From: Mimachlamys varia
Taxonomy: Eukaryota > Mollusca > Bivalvia > Pectinida > Pectinidae
Assembly: GCA_947623455.1 (NCBI GenBank)
Contig: OX392527.1
Span: 28,884,201-28,948,200, forward strand
Reading direction: 5' to 3'
DNA: 64,000 nt
This document shows positions 58,401 through 64,000 of this stretch, piece by piece. A program made the translations under genes and the position numbers. The notes under the pieces are model-generated. The model was not told where the DNA came from and ran no database searches. It saw nothing but the letters and a program-made list of their open reading frames with translations. How positions within the stretch are numbered: position 1 is the stretch's first letter; each line of letters starts with the position of its first letter.

Positions 58401-61400
58401 AGATTGAGAATGGACCTGGGTTGATATGTATGTTGCCTGAGATTATAAGTAATATTTCAATTACAAAAAAGATAAAACTTCAAATAGGTACTGATTGAAG
58501 ATGTAAAGCAAGTTATATAATATATACATTCATACACGTACATACTTACAAATAACTCAAATACAAAACAAGAGAAAAACAGTAGTTACATATAATACAA
58601 AACAATGGGCAGATAGATGGTATAGCCGGCCTCCTCCATGTGTACATTAAATCATACCAAGTATACCTCAGATATACCTATGATATGATGTGCAGTTTTG
58701 CACATATAGACTACATATAGGTAAAGTAGTATTTAATAACTTCAAGTTTTTATTAAAGTTAATATGAGTATACTAGTACAGACTGTGATCACGAGAAACC
58801 TGATAAGATATTAGAATAATGAATTACATACAGTCTTCTTAGGAGGAGGGTTGGTAACCAGGTAATATCCACCAGCTAAGAGTTAAGGCACCAATTGTCC
58901 GTTGTGTCCACTGACACCACCAAGCCTTTGCCCATGAAAGATAAATATGGTACAGTCACCAACAGACATCCCGCAAGGACTAGCTTAAATGGGGAAATAT
59001 AGTCTCAAGATCTACAGCAATGAGAGGTTTAAATCCCATCAAAAATATGCAAAATTAAATAAATACAAGGGAAATTTTAGATAAAAGTTTCTGGGTTTAC
59101 TGGATGCACATATAGATCTATATTATATATAGCATTGGGGTGATCACATGTACTATGTAGGGCCTATACTGAACAAATATAAATACGGATATGTTGATTA
59201 TAGATACATGTATCTTTCTGAAGTAAACAAGAAACATTTTGACTGAATATATATCATGTTATCAGTGCAGTAAAAAACTTACATCAGAGATGGACATCTA
59301 CTTGCACCAACGTACGTACCACGATCCAAATGTTTACTTTCCGAAATAACATGAGTAATTTACGCACCTAGGACAGTCAACACAGGTATCAGGTTATACT
59401 AGTCAAAAATCAGCATTATGATAGATCAGGTTTAATTTCCCGATAAAAACGGTAATAGGTAAGATATGACAGGACGTTAGACGTTAGGATTAGACGTTAA
59501 AAAGGAATCAGGTAAAGCAGCATTATAACAAATAAGGTAAAAGTACCCGATAATCACAGTAATAGGTAAGATAGTATACGTCTCTAATAAAAAATATAAG
59601 ACGTTAAAAAGGAATCGGGTTATACTAGTCAATAAACAGCATTATAATGATTCAGGTTAAAGTACACGACAATTATGGTAAAAGGTGAGATATATTATGC
59701 GTCTCTGATAAGACGTTAAGTTTAATAAGATTCTATCATTGAAAATTGCATCAAAAGGTAGTAGCATTGATAGATAGCATTACACATAGAATAACACACC
59801 GCAAAACCGTTTGACAATGTATAGATATAGATGAAACGTCATTTAAATCGCACATAAATACATATACCAGGTATGCAATGTACCTGTGTATCTTAATTAC
59901 GTACCTACACCCGCTGATTATGATAAGAAGCTGAATTCAACGAGGATTGGCCGTACTAATGTGACGTAATATAAGTGGTTGTGTGAATAGTTTTACTGAA
60001 ATAGAAACATCTACAAGCTCACTAAAACGGGCGGGTAATTCGCGCGCGCGCACGCAAGTCTGTATTTAGATGAACCATTCCGAAAGCTACAAATATATAT
60101 AACATGTACGTTTTATACGATTTATAGGAGGATAAAAATCATAATGAGAAGTAAATGAAAGAAATATTAGGATAATGGACTAGATCTAACTGATATAGTC
60201 GCCTAGATATTTAATAAAACACATACAGTCAATGCACGTACCATATATAGCATTGGTATATTTTTTTTAAGTTGACTTTTATGAGATATTAGTTACCAGT
60301 GTACATATATATGTACCTGGAGAGTCATGTCAGCAACACAGCACTAGTAATTAAAGTAAATGTTTGATCTGTTTTACTATGAGGTGCACTGTAGATAAAT
60401 AACAGACACGGGGAATATTTTAAACAATTGAAAAAAGTAAACTGTTTGTAAATAAAATGTTTGGGATTTTGTCACAAAGACTGTACTTTAATTGGTCTAT
60501 TGGACCATTACTTTGGTATTTGTTTCTACAGGTAATGATGTGGCAGATCCTTGTGGTCCTGTCACCCGCTTCTCATGTTGGAACTCTTGGAGGAGTGATG
60601 TACGTATTTGGGTACACATGTACAGCGATAACGTATGTTGTCTCTGGATACATACTGAACAGAAATAAAGTGTGAGTATCATTAAAGTCATCTGTTAATT
60701 GAGCTCACCTGTCCCGAAAGCAAAATTGTTTATGTAATGCATCCACGTTGCGTCTGGACGTCTTCTCAGTACCCGAAAGATATGAGTGATGATAATTGGC
60801 CAGTAGTATGTAGTGATGAAGGGATATCGAGTTTGTTCAAATGTCCTTGATCTATTTTTAAAGGGTTAAACGTTTTGGTTTTCTGAACAAAACCAGACAA
60901 AGGATGGTACTTGTCTAAGATGAAATGTTACCAAATGTGTTAACATGGATAACATTGACTCGTATCCAAGGCCAAGGGGTCAAATATGTTTGATACATTT
61001 AAACGATTTTATTTCGGGATAACAAAGAGGTCTAGGCAATTGATATGTGGCCAGTTAAATGCGTGGATGAAAGACTAAGAACGTTGTGAATGACCTGGAC
61101 CTATTAACAAGGTCCCATGGATCAGATATATTAACAATTTCAAAACATTTAAGCCCGATTTCATAAAACAAAAAATCAGAGAATACCAAAGCGTCACTCA
61201 TACCATAACCCGAACTCAAAATCGATTAAACTTGAGGCAAAATAAGAACAAAGAAAATATTTACATGGAGACCCACGTAAAAGCGCAAGAGAATAAGACC
61301 AGGTGTTTCGAAAGAGTAAGCGTCTTCAGCTTCATCGACGACACCCGCCATGTAAATATTTGTCACATTTAAGTAAGCATCCATCCTCAAAATGAGAACC

Positions 61401-63589
61401 GAGTCATCATTGTCATCACAACAAGTAAACACACTAATCAGCAAACTCAAAACGTCCATCTTCATATCACACAAAGATACAGCATATTTCTCGATGAGAT
61501 CAATATGGCGACCATAAAACTTGCCCATAGTCATCACCAAAATGCATCTCTCGAATCCCTGTGCCGTTAGTTTGTTCGTCAGCAGTTGACATCTATCACA
61601 AAAATCTCGATATTCAGAGCAAGCCTTAGAAAAACGGTTCAACTGCGACATAAAAACACCATAGGATGGAGAAGCAGGGGTGTTACTATCATGAAAGGGA
61701 GAGTTCACGATCGGAAAATCGAAATCGTCACGTTTATTATACAGCTTAGTGGTACGTTGCCCGTGTTGGTCATAGTTTAAGTAAAGATCGAGGTAAGAAG
61801 CTGATGTAGGAGAGTCTGTTGTCAAATGTTGGCCCATTATGAACGTCATTTGTCCCTTACCCTTGGTCAGTGGTCCATTCTTTGTTCGTCTTTAAACAAG
61901 TCTTGTCTTAGCTACTTCTTGAAATGCTGGATGGATCATTCTTTGTTTTCATTAGTAGGTTGCCGTTGGTTCCCAGCTTCCGTTTTGAGATTGTAGATAA
62001 TGGCCACCATATACATGTTTTTGTCTTTGCTTTGTCATACCTTTAAATTGACCAATGTCGCTCGATTGTAGTAGGTATTGGCATAATGATATTGATGCAG
62101 ATTCTATTCTCCAATCAGACAGAATACTCACCATTTCCTGTTTTCTGATCGGACGAAGTTCAGATATTGCCCGAGTTTATTCAAAATTTATATGCAGGTG
62201 TATTATAGTAATACGAACACTGATGCAGCTGCCATTTCCAGATTGGATATGCTTACTGTCATATAACTATTTAACAGCAATAAATGAAACAAGTGTTCAA
62301 TATGGTTAAAATGCGTGTAAACGACCTTTCATTTTCCGTTCCGTTAACAAAAATCGCCAAAATGGCCTCTGATTGATACTTAGTTACATTTTGACACCGC
62401 GATTACATGTTAGAATGTTCGAGGAACATCTGTAATGACCCCCATTAGAATACTGTACTGTACGGGTACTGTTAATTGTGTGACTGATGCAAAAACTAAA
62501 TGATTGACAGACGGTCATCTTATGTTTTGACTATGGATGTTTGCCTATGGCTATTTCTTGAGAAATACAAGATTAACATTGCCCGAATTCTTCATATAGG
62601 TGCCCTTAAAAGTGCCCATTTGATTTCGAGAGGGATCCGTAAATTAAAATGACTGACATCTTAGACTTAACTGTGTTATTGCAATTAATAAAAAGGGATC
62701 TTTGGCAAATTTCATAAATCGTCTACGATGTGTCTATTATTGCTGTTAAATTCCTCAGATGAATTTAAATTCCATATTATCAAAAAGAAATCAGAGAACA
62801 GAGGAAGAGCTACATGTACATGCGTGATGTTTGGTTTATTCATGTGAAGAAATTGTACACACTTTTCAATATCACATGTGGCCAATTATGTACAGATTTA
62901 TTTGAATCAATGCTCTTTTTAGACATTCAAAGTCGCAGGAGTCATTACGATTACAAATTTTGCCAGGTTCTTACGAATTCATTTTAGTCAAAATATTGAT
63001 AATTTGCCCATATGACTTGGATGTGACATTAAAAAGCTGCTAGCGTCGATGAAGCAGACGACACTTATTCTTCGGAACACCCGTATTTATTATCCTGTAC
63101 TTTAACAAGATTTCCATGTAAATGTTTCATTTGTTTTATATTTTCCCCCCTGTTTAATCGATTTTGAGTTCGAATAATGATTTTGTTGACGCTTCGGTAT
63201 TCTCCGATTTTTGCCCTCTTTTAGTTCTCTTGAAGATCATAATCATGAGAGACCTGTTGTGTCTATGTTTACGGCATAATGCAATCTTTAGCCCACTACG
63301 CTATTAAACTGTTTATTTTGTATAACATGAATATTTTTGCTTGCCTGCCTTTTGCCACTGAGAAAACTGTTCACATTAGTACCCCGCTACCGTCCAGTCT
63401 TACAAACATGATTTATATAAATAAATATAAAGTATTCCGTTACTTTGTTGATGTTCGTGAAATTATATTTATAGGATGGATGTGGAAGAGGCTCTGCATA
63501 GTTACCACAATTTCTTCCTTATGTTGGTAATCATGACGTCCACAGGGGTGATCTGTGGAGCATTGATGAATGTTCTGGATTGCCGAAAG
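46479..63589 (+). CDS. Gene B: MFSD1-like major facilitator transporter, exons 1-12 (3' incomplete)
   Basis: Tandem paralogue of gene A. CDS segments are 46479-46485, 47498-47604, 48247-48317, 49320-49375, 49708-49857, 50273-50425, 51608-51711, 52191-52291, 52542-52647, 56722-56853, 60532-60671 and 63475-63589: 1242 nt, 414 codons, ending in phase 0 before a last exon lying beyond 64000. All junctions are GT-AG and phases agree with gene A exon by exon. The product has MFS motif A (GFLIDRLGNGR), twelve predicted spans in the same order and no IQ exon. It lacks the luminal NTT sequon of gene A, and its loop 1 is shorter. The donor of exon 9 is the founder of the 24-bp array at 52633-54890. The substrate is unknown; MFSD1-like membership is by recognised pattern. 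Confidence 0.87.
46763..46908. repeat. Foldback element in gene B intron 1
   Basis: TTATGGACCTTTGGTAAGGT and AATATGGTGTTATACC on the left pair with GGTATAACTCCATATTGACC and AAAGGTCCTTAA on the right. Confidence 0.78.
47498..47604 (+). CDS. Gene B exon 2 (TM1)
   Basis: The acceptor is TTTTTTCCTCAG and the donor TAT|GTAAGT; 107 nt. It encodes FRRYGVLLCNGFLIFGVYYF and then IEISISLQSEIMNSY. Same length, phases and hydrophobic profile as gene A exon 2, though the P-x-A-L-Q block is more diverged. Confidence 0.84.
48247..48317 (+). CDS. Gene B exon 3 (loop 1, TM2 start)
   Basis: A 71-nt exon between GTAACCAG and GTAAGT, phase 0 to 2. It encodes NGCKECLGLGEVRYNVLFSV and FCW. It is 33 nt shorter than gene A exon 3 because the N-terminal loop extension is absent. 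Confidence 0.85.
48318..49319. other. Gene B intron 3
   Basis: About 1 kb of AT-rich intron with no element recognised. Confidence 0.45.
49320..49375 (+). CDS. Gene B exon 4 (MFS motif A)
   Basis: A 56-nt exon between TGTTTACAG and GTAAGT, phase 2 to 1. It encodes LIVTCLPSGFLIDRLGNG with R split over the intron, the same arrangement as gene A exon 4. Confidence 0.87.
49708..49857 (+). CDS. Gene B exon 5 (TM3-TM4)
   Basis: A 150-nt exon with acceptor GTTGTTGTTGTAG, phase 1 to 1. It encodes SAVLFSILPMIGSILFTVGA, then MSTVPVSTPMYILMMMGN to FGIGALR. The exon starts GTTCTGC like its homologue in gene A, but the acceptor here is single. This makes it the unamplified reference for the gene A acceptor array. 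Confidence 0.87.
50273..50425 (+). CDS. Gene B exon 6 (TM5 region)
   Basis: A 153-nt exon between TATGTCCCTAG and GTATGA, phase 1 to 1. It encodes VQARVVAHSFQESSLVSNAF and a second hydrophobic stretch ending GLIPTLWI. It shares VQ-R-VVAH with gene A exon 6. Confidence 0.85.
50801..51412. mobile_element. TA-flanked TIR element in gene B intron 6
   Basis: The left end AGGTGACAGTACCCAAATCG and the right end TTTGGGTACTGTCACCT are inverted (about 27 bp). Both ends are flanked by TA (50799-50800 and 51413-51414), as for Tc1/mariner-type insertions. The CAGTACCCAAATCGGATCA segment is present twice at the left end. 612 bp and no transposase. Confidence 0.85.
51608..51711 (+). CDS. Gene B exon 7 (TM6)
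   Basis: A 104-nt exon between ACTGTAG and GTGAGT, phase 1 to 0. It encodes VAVCGFGVLCGVGLLFLLRV, then ETPQIEDVHNNKML. The central loop continues directly into exon 8 with no IQ exon between. Confidence 0.85.
52191..52291 (+). CDS. Gene B exon 8 (TM7)
   Basis: A 101-nt exon with acceptor TTCGTTATAG and donor GTAAGA, phase 0 to 2. It encodes TLKELKTLPWAYWLYIPAVG and a segment ending KQTNLP. It was found only by aligning with gene A exon 9, because an ORF in another frame hides it. Confidence 0.84.
52542..52647 (+). CDS. Gene B exon 9 (TM8), founder of the donor minisatellite
   Basis: A 106-nt exon with acceptor ATCCTTGTAG, phase 2 to 0. It encodes EYLLLRHGYTMTEASYITGI, then SPLVLLLGPFLCSVL. 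The last 14 bases of the exon and the first 10 of the intron form the 24-bp unit repeated about 93 times downstream. Homology with gene A exon 10 places the ancestral donor at 52648. The array remains in frame, so a longer exon 9 ending at any later copy is formally possible. Confidence 0.85.
52633..54890 (+). repeat. 24-bp minisatellite spanning the 5' splice site of gene B exon 9
   Basis: About 93 head-to-tail copies of a 24-bp unit starting from the exon 9 end. Each holds TGTTCYGTACTG followed by GTAAGTAG, so nearly every copy is a near-consensus 5' splice site; ACTA|GTAAGTAG and ACAT|GTAAGTAG variants occur in the distal half. In frame it reads the octamer VSSLCSVL. Variants (CCTATG, CCTGTG, CATGTG, TCTATG) recur in multi-unit blocks, indicating higher-order amplification. 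The last copies (54780-54890) are degenerate. The sense and antisense frames are both open, a consequence of a stop-free 24-mer, not evidence of a long protein. Confidence 0.94.
54890..55655. other. Gene B intron 9 after the donor array
   Basis: AT-rich sequence with no exon or element recognised; short ORFs only. Confidence 0.45.
55655..56035 (+). mobile_element. Penelope-like 3' fragment (gene B intron 9)
   Basis: Plus-strand tail: GACGAACAAACTTACGGATTC, GAAGACGGACGTATTTTAGT, TGTCGTCGACGAAACAGAAG, then CGATTTTGAGTTTTTATTAT. No coding frame. Confidence 0.7.
56278..56487 (+). other. Unidentified 69-codon ORF in gene B intron 9
   Basis: Reads MIQCINVHINSLKSSTLNRY and on to DMELTFDIV, with balanced amino-acid composition unlike most frames here. 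I do not recognise it; it has no splice-site support and may be chance or an element relic. Confidence 0.2.
56722..56853 (+). CDS. Gene B exon 10 (TM9)
   Basis: A 132-nt exon between GCTTTTGTAG and GTAAGT, phase 0 to 0. It encodes KKIDCDGIVFTFFLAWMVPL, then YTLTGFCPDVNVSVILLADG. It lies 4.07 kb after exon 9, more than half of that distance being the donor array. Confidence 0.86.
57645..57830. repeat. Dispersed ~310-bp repeat, truncated copy (gene B intron 10)
   Basis: Contains GATGACGTAACACCCACATG, CAGTATGCCGAAAAAAATGA and TAGGGGCCAAAAGGTGGGAA; stops after TTCTAAACTAATGTAG. Confidence 0.75.
58183..58470 (-). mobile_element. LINE (CR1/L2-like) fragment: NPGP motif and start of the endonuclease
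   Basis: An uninterrupted minus-strand frame with no ATG. It reads a hydrophobic stretch (VIEILLIISGNIHINPGP), a short linker, then CDLSILHLNVRSLRVKIDLV and NDILCLTETHLN. LNVRSLR and the TET glutamate are the first motifs of AP-type endonucleases of non-LTR retrotransposons. GNIHINPGP just before the domain resembles the NPGP (2A-like) motif seen in this position in CR1/L2-type elements. It ends at a TAG after GRADE; the rest of the element is missing. Confidence 0.78.
58470..59390. other. Gene B intron 10, unassigned part
   Basis: AT-rich; no exon or element recognised. Confidence 0.4.
59390..59720. repeat. ~119-bp tandem repeat (gene B intron 10)
   Basis: Three imperfect units, each with CAGGTTATACTAGTC or a variant, a CAGCATTATAA block, GGTAATAGGTAAGATA and AGACGTTAAAAAGGAATC. 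Confidence 0.78.
60532..60671 (+). CDS. Gene B exon 11 (TM10-TM11)
   Basis: A 140-nt exon between GTTTCTACAG and GTGAGT, phase 0 to 2. It encodes VMMWQILVVLSPASHVGTLG, then GVMYVFGYTCTAITYVVSGY. It matches gene A exon 12 in length and in the W-x3-V...GT-x2-G-x-M pattern. Confidence 0.87.
61150..61852 (-). mobile_element. Penelope-like retroelement, best-preserved frame
   Basis: A 207-codon minus-strand frame (61226-61849) reads SASYLDLYLNYDQHGQRTTK, LYNKRDDFDFPIVNSPF, a YGVFMSQLNRFSKAC block, LLTNKLTAQGFERC and a C-terminal segment with DVTNIYMAGVVDEAEDAY-like residues. This is the region downstream of the RT catalytic box in Penelope-like elements. The 5' part, including the catalytic box, is missing. 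Confidence 0.8.
61880..63015. repeat. Dispersed repeat cluster in gene B intron 11
   Basis: Contains modules of the ATTGGTCG-type family also found at 39490-41260 (for example CTGATCGGACGAAGTTCAGA at 62145, GCCTCTGATTGATACTTAG at 62363), with decayed ends. No exon seen. Confidence 0.5.
63015..63225 (+). mobile_element. Penelope-like 3'-end fragment
   Basis: Plus-strand tail: TTGGATGTGACATTAAAAAG, GATGAAGCAGACGACACTTA, then CGATTTTGAGTTCGAATAAT and GACGCTTCGGTATTCTCCG. Confidence 0.7.
63475..63589 (+). CDS. Gene B exon 12 (TM12)
   Basis: A 115-nt exon between ATTTATAG and GTAAGC, phase 2 to 0. It encodes MDVEEALHSYHNFFLMLVIM, then TSTGVICGALMNVLDCRK. The tail exon should follow downstream; none is seen in 63590-64000. 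Confidence 0.87.
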
Positions 63590-64000
63590 GTAAGCAAAAT
63601 ATGTCTCTCAATCTGTTCATGCAGCTTTAAAGGGATTTCATCTGAAGGCAAACTTATACTAACATTGTTGGACAAATATAGCTAAATATTAGATTGCAAA
63701 CACTTTCACTTTTGCCGCCGATGCTAGTAAATTTTAATTGCAAAACGAGTTGAAATGCCGTTTTGGTTTGCTTACAAATTGGAGTTCACACAAGAGAGCG
63801 ACATGCCATATACGAATTGTAATGAAAAGGGCTGTGTCCCTCTTTCACTTAGTTTTACTTAATAAGTTACCTATGAACTGTAAAACACAAGCATCTCTCA
63901 CAATTTCAAATCAGTTATATAATTCTGTTTAAAACATGTTCACGATAAAAGAGACTATACTCTACTTCTTCACGAAATGTATTTATCAGACGGAATTTTT
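63590..64000. other. Start of gene B intron 12
   Basis: Begins with the donor GTAAGC at 63590. No acceptor followed by a plausible tail exon is visible before the window ends. Confidence 0.5.

Overview
The window is eukaryotic, AT-rich and intron-rich, with short exons bounded by GT/AG splice sites, very dense dispersed repeats and no operons. Abundant Penelope-like retroelement fragments, many small inverted-repeat elements, long minisatellites and frequent ACATGTA-type words suggest a marine invertebrate, most likely a bivalve or other mollusc. That assignment is inference. The exons described here are too short to stand out as ORFs; they were recovered by translating between splice sites and comparing two paralogues with each other. 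GENES: the real gene content is two tandem, same-strand paralogues of the MFSD1-like branch of the major facilitator superfamily (12-TM solute carriers; vertebrate MFSD1 is lysosomal). Gene A: exons 2-14 lie at 26773-41752, and a candidate first exon ends at 3599, about 23 kb upstream; the model gives 537 aa. Gene B: exons 1-12 lie at 46479-63589 and its last exon is beyond the window. Homologous exons have the same phases and nearly all the same lengths (107, 56, 150, 101, 106, 140 and 115 nt), which is strong mutual support. Gene A has one extra 153-nt phase 0-0 exon encoding a calmodulin-type IQ motif in the central cytosolic loop. MAIN FINDING: in each gene one splice junction has been amplified into a minisatellite whose unit spans the exon/intron boundary. 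In gene A the 3' splice site of exon 5 is preceded by about 26 copies of a 42-bp unit carrying the acceptor plus the first bases of the exon (28954-30090). In gene B the 5' splice site of exon 9 is followed by about 93 copies of a 24-bp unit carrying the last 14 exon bases plus GTAAGTAG (52633-54890). The donor array is in frame and stop-free, so each copy used would add 8 hydrophobic residues to TM8. The acceptor array carries a TGA in the coding frame, so most upstream acceptors would truncate the protein. The equivalent junction in the other paralogue is not amplified in either case. LAYOUT: 1-900 and 4085-5965, related 38-41 bp minisatellites containing a perfect TACTAAC; 2.0-2.4 and 5.97-6.18 kb, a duplicated segment; 6.18-6.42 kb, a 33-bp minisatellite; 10.25-13.16 kb, two copies of a TIR element; 13.2-26.6 kb, a giant imperfect inverted repeat (arms about 13.64-19.83 and 21.96-26.64 kb) interrupted by Penelope-like fragments; 26.8-41.8 kb, gene A; 41.8-46.4 kb, repeat-rich intergenic DNA; 46.5-63.6 kb, gene B, whose introns hold a TA-flanked TIR element, the donor array, a LINE endonuclease fragment and more Penelope-like fragments. 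No rRNA gene, CRISPR array or bacterial feature is present; one tRNA-like SINE promoter was seen.
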